Shown: in pieces, positions 1 to 5,489 of the stretch
Layout: every line of letters starts with the position of its first letter
Numbering within the stretch: the first letter of the stretch is position 1
Assembly (NCBI GenBank): GCA_903873355.1
Contig: CAIQOG010000504.1
Location: 1-7,048, forward strand
Source: an uncultured Bacteroidales bacterium
GTDB taxonomy: Bacteria > Bacteroidota > Bacteroidia > Bacteroidales > Paludibacteraceae
Length of the DNA stretch: 7,048 nt
Reading direction: 5' to 3'
Notes under the pieces: model-generated
Seen by the model: only the letters and a program-made list of their open reading frames with translations
What the model was told of the DNA's origin: nothing
The model's database searches: none
Program-made: the position numbers and the translations under genes

Positions 1-267
1 ATTATGAAGGTTATCGGTAAAGAATTCAAACTGCTTATTCAATCGGAAGAAGTGTTCCTGAATAACATGAACAGTTTTGACCGCATTCGTACCTGCAGCA
101 GCAACCTCCCGGAAACTTATTTCCGAAAAGCCGCAGAGAAAGGGAAATACATTGCCACAGCCAAACCACTGGCAGAAGGCAGACTGGAGCTTCTGCACTA
201 TGTGAAGGAACAAAGCATCGCTTTTGAATATCACCGTTACGGCAGTATTACAGAAAAAGTGGATTAG
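1..267 (+). CDS. C-terminal end of a proline dehydrogenase / L-glutamate gamma-semialdehyde dehydrogenase (PutA-type), 5' truncated by the window
   Basis: The frame is open from base 1 and stops with TAG at 265-267, leaving 88 residues of a longer protein. The ATG at base 4 is probably internal. The tail carries the block EGRLELLHYVKEQSIAFEYH followed by RYGSI. It closely resembles the conserved end of PutA-type bifunctional enzymes and related 1-pyrroline-5-carboxylate dehydrogenases, typically EGRxELLxYLREQSISxxYHRYGN. Family knowledge: these oxidise proline to P5C with FAD, then glutamate semialdehyde to glutamate with NAD, in the cytoplasm. The catalytic Cys and cofactor sites lie upstream of the window, so I cannot tell a bifunctional protein from a stand-alone dehydrogenase. 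The gene converges with the CAP-domain gene ending at 643. Confidence 0.7.
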   Translation: MMKVIGKEFKLLIQSEEVFLNNMNSFDRIRTCSSNLPETYFRKAAEKGKYIATAKPLAEGRLELLHYVKEQSIAFEYHRYGSITEKVD

Positions 268-388
268 AAACAAAATTAACACGACATATAAGTAAATGCT
301 AATTATTAATGATATGTTTTTCGTCACATAAGTAGTGAGAAAGATTTAATGTCATAAATTGATTTTTATTGTAAAAATGGTTTTTTAT

Positions 389-515
389 TTGCCGTCCCAT
401 TTATGGGACGGTATAAATGATTAAGATATACAGGGCTTTAGCCAAACTTTCAATACTATTTGGCTAAAGCCAATTACTCTCTATCCATCTGTCCGTCCCA
501 TAAATGGGACGGCAA
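389..515. repeat. Nested palindromic element with perfect 23-bp terminal inverted repeats (REP/MITE-like)
   Basis: Bases 389-411 and 493-515 are perfect reverse complements over 23 bp. Each arm is itself a hairpin: CCGTCCCAT, a TT (left) or AA (right) centre, then ATGGGACGG. Nested inside is a second perfect inverted repeat, 434-446 (GGCTTTAGCCAAA) with 459-471, around a 12-base loop. The whole 127 bp could fold as one long cruciform or as separate hairpins. It encodes nothing. Its place between convergent genes is typical of REP-type elements and also suits a bidirectional terminator or mRNA 3'-end stabiliser. I see no GTAG/GGAG tetranucleotide as in classical REP elements and no clear target duplication. 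The structure is directly visible; mobility by a REP-associated or IS200-like transposase is inference. Confidence 0.85.
434..471. repeat. Inner 13-bp inverted repeat of the palindromic element
   Basis: GGCTTTAGCCAAA at 434-446 pairs perfectly with TTTGGCTAAAGCC at 459-471 across the 12-base loop 447-458. Each arm also contains its own small dyad (GGCT-TT-AGCC and GGCT-AA-AGCC), repeating the design of the outer arms. In RNA it would make a stable stem, but no T-run follows on either strand, so it is not a canonical intrinsic terminator. Confidence 0.85.
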
Positions 516-549
516 TTGTTACCTAAAATACGACCGCTCGGCTCTGCTG

Positions 550-563
550 CTTTGCTTGCAAAG
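550..563. repeat. 14-bp palindrome with TT centre
   Basis: CTTTGC, TT, GCAAAG form a perfect 6-bp stem with a two-base centre. It lies between the nested element and the 3' end of the CAP-domain gene. The geometry matches the arms of the element at 389-515, so it may be a neighbouring unit or coincidence. Downstream of the - strand gene it could form a weak hairpin, but it is far from the stop and lacks a clear U-run. Confidence 0.5.
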
Positions 564-642
564 AATATATTGTTTTAATTACTTAAACACAATTGAAATT
601 AAATTTATCAACATCAAACTTAAATAATCTCTATTCTATACA

Positions 643-1356
643 TTACTTATTTACGGGTTTACGACTAAAATCGATAAACCTGACGAAATCCATAACACAC
701 ATATACCTGTACTTCAGATGAGTACCACAACCCACACCCACTTTGTTATAAATATTATTCAGAATATTGGCCCGATGTCCTCTCGAAGGCACAGCATCAT
801 CTACAAGCAAACCAACAACAATATCCCGAGCCGAACTGCGACCGTAGTCAATATTCTCGGCACAATTTATATACGGTATTTTGAAGCGTTTTATTCGCCC
901 ACTGAAAGTCTCCCCGTTGGGCGAATCATGTCCAACCAGCTCTGTAGCACCCTGCATATCGGTATGATATTTCGACATCCGGGAAAGTTTAGAATCAGGA
1001 TATAAAGGCAAACAGGATTTTGCAACGTTTAAAACCTCAATGCACTCCTGTACCGCAGCAACACCTTCGGATGTTACCATCCAGTGGTCATTACCCAAAT
1101 CATACCTAAGTCCAACGTATTTAGTCAGCCTGGGTTTGATATACAATCGGGCATATTTTTGTGGATCTGACCGGACCATATTTAATTCCAAAACAATATT
1201 TCTTTCGTTTTCAGACAAATACATTGAATCACAGGCAGTATCCAGTTTTTTCATATCCCAGTTCTGCGTATCCCTGACATAAACTGATTGACCCTGAGCC
1301 ATCAGAGCGGTTAATCCGAATAATAACATTGCCGTAAAAAAGCCTTTTGATTTCAT
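643..1356 (-). CDS. Exported CAP (SCP/PR-1-like) domain protein
   Basis: The 237-residue protein begins with a lysine-containing start and a hydrophobic signal peptide (about residues 1-22, MALMAQGQ-type end). A CAP domain covers roughly residues 50-230. Visible landmarks are the helix LNMVRSDPQKYA (58-69), the HTDM motif with H131, GHDSPNGE (142-149) with H143 and E149, AEN (166-168) with E167, the signature VDDxxxSRGHRANIL (185-199) with H194, and a final strand MCVMDF. These match the His/Glu cavity residues of CAP proteins (Pfam CAP, PF00188). Bacterial CAP proteins are secreted or periplasmic; their substrates are mostly unknown, with lipid or glycan binding and peptidase roles proposed. 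I infer an extracytoplasmic location because no T9SS tail or lipobox is present. No promoter or ribosome site was recognised. The gene stands alone, convergent with the upstream proline enzyme and divergent from the pectate lyase. Confidence 0.85.
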   Translation of the reverse strand: MKSKGFFTAMLLFGLTALMAQGQSVYVRDTQNWDMKKLDTACDSMYLSENERNIVLELNMVRSDPQKYARLYIKPRLTKYVGLRYDLGNDHWMVTSEGVAAVQECIEVLNVAKSCLPLYPDSKLSRMSKYHTDMQGATELVGHDSPNGETFSGRIKRFKIPYINCAENIDYGRSSARDIVVGLLVDDAVPSRGHRANILNNIYNKVGVGCGTHLKYRYMCVMDFVRFIDFSRKPVNK

Positions 1357-1496
1357 TTGTATATGTATTTTTATGGTGGGATATGCAATTCCTCATTGAT
1401 TATAACGAGAGTATTAGTAAATTGTTCTTTATAATCCTTTTTTGCGTTGCAAACGTTTAATTATTTTTTCATTGTAAATGAATGGGATGTTGGAAA

Positions 1497-1521
1497 GCCC
1501 CCCATTTGTAGGGGTGGGGGC
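1497..1521. repeat. C-run/G-run imperfect palindrome, possible dispersed-repeat remnant
   Basis: GCCCCC at 1497-1502 pairs with GGGGGC at 1516-1521; alternatively CCCC 1500-1503 pairs with GGGG 1511-1514. Neither strand shows stem-then-T-run order, so an intrinsic terminator is unlikely. The CCCC/GGGG style resembles the hairpins near 4185-4205 and 4316-4336, suggesting a decayed relative, which is inference. Confidence 0.4.
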
Positions 1522-1600
1522 AAAAAAATCTAACTTATATTATATCCAATATTGATGTTTATTTATCAATTATATTATTTTTTCCACATAAAACACCAAT

Positions 1601-1631
1601 TTTTCTCACACCAAGGTAAAGATTATCTTTA
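1601..1631 (+). promoter_or_regulatory. Candidate Bacteroidota-type promoter for the pectate lyase gene
   Basis: TATCTTTA at 1624-1631 matches TAnnTTTG except for the last base. TTTT at 1601-1604 lies 19 bases upstream, where the -33 TTTG box is expected (three of four bases). Transcription would begin near 1637, leaving about 24 untranslated bases. Both boxes are imperfect and the background is AT-rich, so this is tentative. Confidence 0.35.
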
Positions 1632-1660
1632 TTTTTGTCGGTGTAATAATATAAAATTCT

Positions 1661-3520
1661 ATGGAACGATTTATAATGAGGTTTGCACTGATAGTATTGT
1701 TATTAAATGCAATAATAATTTCTACTATCGCACAAACGCCCGCTTTTCCAACTGCCGAAGGATATGGAAAATATGCCAAAGGTGGCAGAGGTGGAAAGGT
1801 GGTTTTTGTAGATAATCTACAGGATTACATTTCATACAATAATATGGAAACTCCTGTTACGGGCAGTTTCCGCTGGGCATTGACGCAGTATCCGGGCGAT
1901 TCGCTTACTGTAATTTTTCGTGTTTCCGGAACAATTCAGTTGAAGCCCTACCTGATGTTAAGCGGAACAACTGTAAAAAATCAAAACGACATACGCTGTT
2001 CACGGGCAAACCTCACAATTGCCGGACAAACAGCCCCGGGCGAAGGCATTCAGATCAGAAACGGCAAGGTCAATTTAGGCGGTTCTACAGACCTGATAGT
2101 CCGAAATGTACGCTTTCGTATTGGTGAGTTGGCCGAAGCTACTCCAATTTACGGTTATAAAGTAAACGGGGTTGCAAGAGATACACTTGCTCCTGTGGGT
2201 TCATTCTTACCCGGTGGCTCGGTAGGCTGTGAAAATGCGGTCAGGGTAATTTTCGATCACTGTGATTTTGGGTGGTCGGGCGAAGAGAATCTTACCATGT
2301 ATGATAACAGATATACCACCTGCCAGTGGTCGATATTTCACGATGCACTATATAACGATGGTCACGGCAAAGGCGACCGGAGTTATGGCTCACAAACCGG
2401 AGGAATTTGTGCGACTTATCATCACAACCTGTGGACGAATAACAAATCACGCTCACCACGACTTAACGGAGCAAGAACTACCAACGAAACCAATGTATTT
2501 ATTGAATTTTTCAACAATGTGGTTTATAACTGGGGGAGCGCGAATGCTGCATACGGCGGCGATGTAAATACCGGCGATCGGTCGCACACCTGCAACTTTG
2601 TTGGTAATTACTATAAACCGGGACCGGCAACAGCCAGTGGAAGTAAGTATTTCTTTACCAATTACATTGTGTCAGGGGCCAATATTCCCAAATGGCATCT
2701 GACAGGGAATATTATGGAAGGTTACCCCGCGCTGAATTCCGATAACTGGAGCGGATTTACCTGGAAATGGTCGGGAACAGCAGGAACAGTACTGCCAACA
2801 AAAGCGACAGCAAGTTCTGACACTATGCTTCTGCCACCATCCAAAGTAATAAAATATCCGGTGACTGATAGTACGTGGGTTGGATATACGCCTTATAAAA
2901 TGAGTGTTATTCAAAATGCAGCGGATGCATACAATGATATTTTATTAAAAGCCGGGACAGTAAACAGAGACTCTGTTGAACGCCGCGTAATTCGTGAAGT
3001 AAAAAATGGTACAGCTACCTTTAAAGCTTCTTTAGGAACATGGGGAATTATCGATAAGTCATACAATGCCGAAGGTTACCTGACCTATGCAACTGCCCTT
3101 GCTCCTGCTGACACTGATAACGACGGGATGCCTGATGCATGGGAAACAGCTAATGGTCTTGACCCCAATAATCCTGACGACAGAAACCTGAAAACAAGCG
3201 AAGGTTTTACTGCTCTGGAAGTTTATCTGGCCGGTTTGATGGGTGAAACCATTGCTCATAACTTTATCTCGGCTGTGAACGAAGTAAGGAGTTTTAAGGC
3301 AAGTATAATTCCAACTTCAGTAAAAAAATGCTTTCAGGTTATCAGCGATATACCATTACAATCAGCAAAAATAACCGACCTTTCGGGCAAACAGCTCATA
3401 AGCTGTTCATTGACTAAAAATAATGTTGTGGATATTTCAAATCTTTCGAAAGGTTGCTATCTGGTTCAGATTAGAAATTTTTCGGGAGATACTCAGCAAT
3501 TTAAAATAATTAAAGAGTAA
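1661..3520 (+). CDS. Secreted pectate lyase (polysaccharide lyase family 1-like) with T9SS C-terminal sorting domain
   Basis: The 619-residue protein has a signal peptide (about 1-25, ending STIAQ). The mature protein opens with the FPTAEGYGKYAKGGRGGKV block typical of Bacteroidota PL1-type lyases. A right-handed beta-helix region follows (about 27-440) with VSGTIQL, NLTIAGQTAPGEGI, FDHCDFGWSGEEN, HHNLW (254-258), SRSPR (263-267, resembling the RxPR catalytic-arginine region) and FFNNVVYNWG. Residues 484-495, DTDNDGMPDAWE, are a calcium-binding thrombospondin-3-like loop. The last 65 or so residues (DLSGKQL, ISNLSKGCYLVQI, FKIIKE) form a T9SS type A sorting domain. Family role: calcium-dependent beta-elimination of pectate/polygalacturonate; here it should act outside the cell or on the surface. 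ATG at 1676 is an alternative start giving a shorter signal peptide (MRFALIVLLL); the sequence does not decide. No SusC/D or other pectin genes adjoin it, so the exact substrate is inferred. Confidence 0.88.
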   Translation: MERFIMRFALIVLLLNAIIISTIAQTPAFPTAEGYGKYAKGGRGGKVVFVDNLQDYISYNNMETPVTGSFRWALTQYPGDSLTVIFRVSGTIQLKPYLMLSGTTVKNQNDIRCSRANLTIAGQTAPGEGIQIRNGKVNLGGSTDLIVRNVRFRIGELAEATPIYGYKVNGVARDTLAPVGSFLPGGSVGCENAVRVIFDHCDFGWSGEENLTMYDNRYTTCQWSIFHDALYNDGHGKGDRSYGSQTGGICATYHHNLWTNNKSRSPRLNGARTTNETNVFIEFFNNVVYNWGSANAAYGGDVNTGDRSHTCNFVGNYYKPGPATASGSKYFFTNYIVSGANIPKWHLTGNIMEGYPALNSDNWSGFTWKWSGTAGTVLPTKATASSDTMLLPPSKVIKYPVTDSTWVGYTPYKMSVIQNAADAYNDILLKAGTVNRDSVERRVIREVKNGTATFKASLGTWGIIDKSYNAEGYLTYATALAPADTDNDGMPDAWETANGLDPNNPDDRNLKTSEGFTALEVYLAGLMGETIAHNFISAVNEVRSFKASIIPTSVKKCFQVISDIPLQSAKITDLSGKQLISCSLTKNNVVDISNLSKGCYLVQIRNFSGDTQQFKIIKE

Positions 3521-3725
3521 GGTAAATTTCCGAATCGCCGACAAGCGGTAATATCATACCCACGCAGGGGCTGATTTGACTACGTCGATTTTCATTTCTT
3601 GCTAAACTATGCGGCATAGTCGAGTGGCAATCCAGCAGTATTTATCTTGCAATATCACTAACTCTCATCACTGTTATGTATTAACCAGATTGTAAATCTA
3701 TTCCTGCAGAAGGAGGTTGGGATTA
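3521..3725. other. Convergent intergenic region with a small palindrome
   Basis: This stretch lies between the 3' ends of the pectate lyase and DUF559 genes. It is less AT-rich than other gaps here. ACTATGC and GCATAGT at 3606-3620 form a perfect 7-bp dyad around one base. A strong AAGGAGG sequence at 3710-3716 has no + strand gene to serve; as GAAGGAGG it recurs at 4345-4352 beyond the DUF559 gene. No terminator with a T-run is evident. Confidence 0.5.
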
Positions 3726-4085
3726 TCACTTTAAATACTTCTTAATCTCTTCCAGTGTCCGCATTGGGTACTGAAACACTTCAAAATTCTCAAAACGCAA
3801 CACCCTTACTCCTACTGAGTTTAGGTATTCTGTTCGGTCTGCATCGTATTTTTGACCTTCTTCGGTATAATGCCCTGCACCATCCAGTTCAATTGCAAGC
3901 TTATACTTAGGGCAATAGAAATCAAGAACATAATGACTGACACTATATTGCCTGAGAAAACGCTCACCAACCAACTGCTTTTTCTTTATCATAACCCACA
4001 AAGCCACTTCGGCAGCTGTCATCTGCCTACGGAGCTTGCGCCGGAATGGCTTCATTTCAGGTAGATTGTTTAATTTTTCAGGCAT
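3726..4085 (-). CDS. DUF559 endonuclease-domain protein (Vsr/PD-(D/E)XK-like)
   Basis: The 119-residue protein is almost entirely a DUF559 domain (PF04480), of normal length for short stand-alone members. Conserved elements in order: LRRQMTAAEVALW (18-30), ERFLRQYSVSHYVLDFYC (41-58), LAIELDGAGHY (63-73), YDADRTEYLNSVGVRVLRF (80-98) and N100. D55, E66 and D68 with H72 sit where the restriction-like fold of Vsr-type nucleases places its metal-binding core. No signal peptide is present, so it should be cytoplasmic. The family is very abundant in Bacteroidota, often in several copies per genome; its biological role is not established, and DNA cleavage is predicted by fold only. The start at 4085 gives a full domain. 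The gene is flanked on its 5' side by repeats (4091-4365), so it may belong to a dispersed module rather than to the neighbouring operons. Confidence 0.85.
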   Translation of the reverse strand: MPEKLNNLPEMKPFRRKLRRQMTAAEVALWVMIKKKQLVGERFLRQYSVSHYVLDFYCPKYKLAIELDGAGHYTEEGQKYDADRTEYLNSVGVRVLRFENFEVFQYPMRTLEEIKKYLK

Positions 4086-4090
4086 GTGAT

Positions 4091-4185
4091 TTTGTTTTGT
4101 TTATCGAACCCCTGTGCTACGCCAGTATCTGAAGTCTGAAGAAAGTTTGGATTGAATTGTTTCTCGAACCCCTCCGCTTCGCTCG
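4091..4185. repeat. Two imperfect direct repeats spaced 60 bp (TCGAACCCCT core)
   Basis: TCGAACCCCT occurs at 4104-4113 and again at 4164-4173, exactly 60 bases apart. The similarity extends outward: 4091-4113 versus 4151-4173 match at 19 of 23 positions, and the following 12 bases match at 7. The first copy lies in the 5' flank of the - strand DUF559 gene; the second forms the left edge of the inverted-repeat element. A duplicated repeat end is the simplest reading. Confidence 0.6.
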
Positions 4186-4365
4186 TCCCCTTTGCGAAAG
4201 GGGACATCTACAAGGTGCGAAGTTTTTCGCATTAATTTATCTTGTGCATGTAATCAATTTCTTTCAATTGATTTATAGATTTTATTTTACGAGCAAATCC
4301 ATGCATCCCGCAGCTCTCCCCTTTCGCAAAGGGGAGTGTCCGACGAAGGAGGACGAGGGGTTTAT
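4164..4365. repeat. MITE-like element with inverted ends and terminal hairpins
   Basis: This occupies most of the 310-base gene-free gap 4086-4395. The ends are inverted: AACCCCTC at 4167-4174 and GAGGGGTT at 4355-4362. Just inside each end sits a hairpin: 4185-4205 (GTCCCCTTT, GCG, AAAGGGGAC) and 4316-4336 (CTCCCCTTT, CGC, AAAGGGGAG), with 9-bp perfect arms whose cores are reverse complements of each other. The two halves differ by small insertions between end and hairpin. Inside are two more dyads, 4216-4231 (TGCGAA/TTCGCA) and 4252-4273 (AATCAATT/AATTGATT). A short reading frame across it (starting at 4157) has no domain signal and is rejected. The T-run order does not suit an intrinsic terminator. 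A non-autonomous mobile repeat is inferred; no transposase is in view. Confidence 0.7.
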
Positions 4366-4395
4366 TTTACACCTTTCTTGTCCTGATTTCTGTAT

Positions 4396-5232
4396 CTAAA
4401 TTTTCTTCTTCGCAAAACTCTTCCGCATGGATTTCAGCAGATTTTGAGCTGGCATATCGGGTACAATGATGCGGCGGACACACTGGAGTGGTTGCAATGA
4501 ATCCCGCTTAGTGGATAGTTCGAAAGCAATTTTAAAGTATTTACTCATTTCCTGAGCTGAACTGTGATTAAACACACCATTTGGATATGCCCAGTATTCA
4601 ACAGGTACACCTGTAATGGTTTCAAGCTTTTTCTTTGGATCAGCTACTTCCTTTTTCCAGTCCTCGGGAGTTTTGTATTTCACAGCCATGGTGTGATCCC
4701 AGCTATGTAGACCTACAGTATGTCCGGCTTTGGCCAGTTGCGCAATCTGGTCTTTGGTCATGTAGTTCTTTTTGTTGTAGGTTATGGTCATGATAAAGAA
4801 CACACCTCGAAAACCATGTTTTTCAAGCACTTTGGCAGCAATGGCTGTATGTTCGATCCTCGAATCGTCGAAGGTAATCAGAAAAGGTTTTTCGGGCAAC
4901 GATTTGTTATAAACCAGATAATCATACAGCTGCGCGGGCGAAATGGAGTGATAACCGCTGTCGGCCAGTATTTTTACATGCGCAGCAAAGGTAGCAGGAC
5001 TCACCTTATAGTCGCCCTTTGGTCCATCGGCAATGCGGTGATAACACAGCACCGGAATTTCGGGTTTTGCATAAATCTGCGACGCGGTGTTTTTTGGTTG
5101 TGATGATTCGGATTTGTCCGACTTTTGTTCGGTAGGGGTGGATGGTTCAGTTGCTTTTGATTTCTTTAAATTGCAGGATGTAAGGGTTATACCCAAAAAA
5201 AGCGAGGTGGAAATAATATACTTTAAATTCAT
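4396..5232 (-). CDS. Lipoprotein polysaccharide deacetylase (NodB homology, CE4; PgaB/IcaB-like)
   Basis: The 278-residue protein starts with a lipoprotein signal ending LTSC, so Cys20 is the probable lipidation site. A flexible Ser/Thr/Pro/Lys-rich linker follows (about 21-55). The catalytic domain begins with IPVLCYHRI (59-67) and shows CE4 motif 1 as ITFDDS (119-124; D122 predicted base, D123 metal ligand), motif 2 as HSWDH (176-180; H176 and H180 metal ligands) and motif 3 as WAYPNG (214-219). The opening PVLCYHRI and LPEKPFLITFDD layout resembles poly-N-acetylglucosamine deacetylases of the PgaB/IcaB group. Predicted role: metal-dependent N-deacetylation of a GlcNAc-containing polymer at the cell envelope; the substrate is not shown by the sequence. 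Motif 1 has Ser where Gly is usual. No pga/ica synthase genes are adjacent. It is divergent from the propeller gene, with a good -7 box at 5279-5286. Confidence 0.87.
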   Translation of the reverse strand: MNLKYIISTSLFLGITLTSCNLKKSKATEPSTPTEQKSDKSESSQPKNTASQIYAKPEIPVLCYHRIADGPKGDYKVSPATFAAHVKILADSGYHSISPAQLYDYLVYNKSLPEKPFLITFDDSRIEHTAIAAKVLEKHGFRGVFFIMTITYNKKNYMTKDQIAQLAKAGHTVGLHSWDHTMAVKYKTPEDWKKEVADPKKKLETITGVPVEYWAYPNGVFNHSSAQEMSKYFKIAFELSTKRDSLQPLQCVRRIIVPDMPAQNLLKSMRKSFAKKKI

Positions 5233-5278
5233 CTTCTGATTTGTTATAAATTCGTTTTATGTTTAATTTCAGTCAACA

Positions 5279-5286
5279 CAAAGATA
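5279..5286 (-). promoter_or_regulatory. Bacteroidota -7 box for the deacetylase gene
   Basis: Read on the - strand this is TATCTTTG, a full match to TAnnTTTG. It lies about 46 bases before the start codon, giving a leader of roughly 40 bases. A -33 TTTG at the expected spacing is not present; only an A/T run lies in that region, so the upstream half is poor. Confidence 0.5.
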
Positions 5287-5415
5287 AGTTGTTTTCTGAA
5301 AAAACGAGAACATTTATCGCACACAATTTGTTATTAATTGTGATAAAATACATTCAAAACAAAAAGATATTTATCAATAAATCAATCAGAGGACTGATTT
5401 ATGATGATACAAATT

Positions 5416-5433
5416 TTGTTTCAAATGAAACAA
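5416..5433. promoter_or_regulatory. 18-bp perfect palindrome upstream of the propeller gene (candidate operator)
   Basis: TTGTTTCA, AA, TGAAACAA form a perfect dyad about 57 bases before the start at 5490, followed by seven T. No + strand gene lies upstream that would need a terminator, so a dimeric-regulator binding site in the divergent deacetylase/propeller intergenic region is plausible. A hairpin with attenuator-like U-run is the alternative. A second interrupted dyad, CACAATT/AATTGTG at 5322-5342, lies in the same gap. Confidence 0.4.
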
Positions 5434-5477
5434 TTTTTTTCCGACAGAGTATTTTCAACGTATAACCTCATTAATAT

Positions 5478-5483
5478 AAAGGA
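5478..5483 (+). promoter_or_regulatory. Weak ribosome binding site for the propeller gene
   Basis: AAAGGA ends six bases before ATG at 5490, which supports that start. It stands out because the other starts here show no clear purine-rich site. Confidence 0.4.
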
Positions 5484-5489
5484 ACAACC

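Larger units (their letters stand above)
268..642. other. Convergent intergenic region without a gene
   Basis: The 375 bases lie between the 3' ends of two convergent genes. I see no credible ORF. The first 120 bases are AT-rich; a weak dyad (284-289 with 312-317, then four T) could aid termination of the + strand gene but is not convincing. The middle is occupied by a nested palindromic element (389-515), and a further 14-bp palindrome follows at 550-563. The remainder is AT-rich filler. Confidence 0.7.
1357..1660. other. Divergent intergenic region between CAP and pectate lyase genes
   Basis: This 304-base AT-rich stretch separates two divergent starts and should hold both promoters. A candidate -7 box for the lyase is at 1624-1631; I could not find a good match for the CAP gene. 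A G/C-rich imperfect palindrome at 1497-1521 stands out sharply from the AT-rich background. No gene is supported; an overlapping small + strand reading frame starting at 1552 runs out of phase into the lyase and has no domain signal. Confidence 0.6.

Noticed and set aside
284..320. Intrinsic terminator for the proline enzyme gene
   Set aside because: The stem is six A/T-rich pairs with a 22-base loop, too weak to support.
391..513. CRISPR array from repeated CCGTCCCAT units
   Set aside because: The units are inverted rather than direct, there are only two, and no regularly sized spacers or cas genes are present.
718..1282. Two + strand reading frames opposite the CAP gene
   Set aside because: They lie antisense to a well-supported domain protein and show no domain, signal peptide or ribosome site.
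1552..1815. + strand reading frame overlapping the pectate lyase start
   Set aside because: It is out of phase with the lyase, has low-complexity AT-driven composition, and enters the lyase signal peptide region as a frame shadow.
3709..3721. Strong Shine-Dalgarno-like GAAGGAGGTTGGG on the + strand
   Set aside because: No + strand start or reading frame follows; it recurs in part within the repeat element, so a repeat remnant is more likely.
4157..4399. 80-codon + strand frame across the repeat element
   Set aside because: It is made of translated hairpins and inverted repeats, with no recognisable domain.
643..5232. New defence or conflict system built from DUF559 nuclease and its neighbours
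   Set aside because: Neighbours are exported polysaccharide enzymes on mixed strands; no helicase, ATPase, methylase, toxin-antitoxin pair or reverse transcriptase is present.
5259..5465. 68-codon + strand frame in the deacetylase/propeller gap
   Set aside because: AT-rich, Phe/Ile/Asn-heavy translation with no domain; it overlaps the deacetylase promoter and the palindrome.
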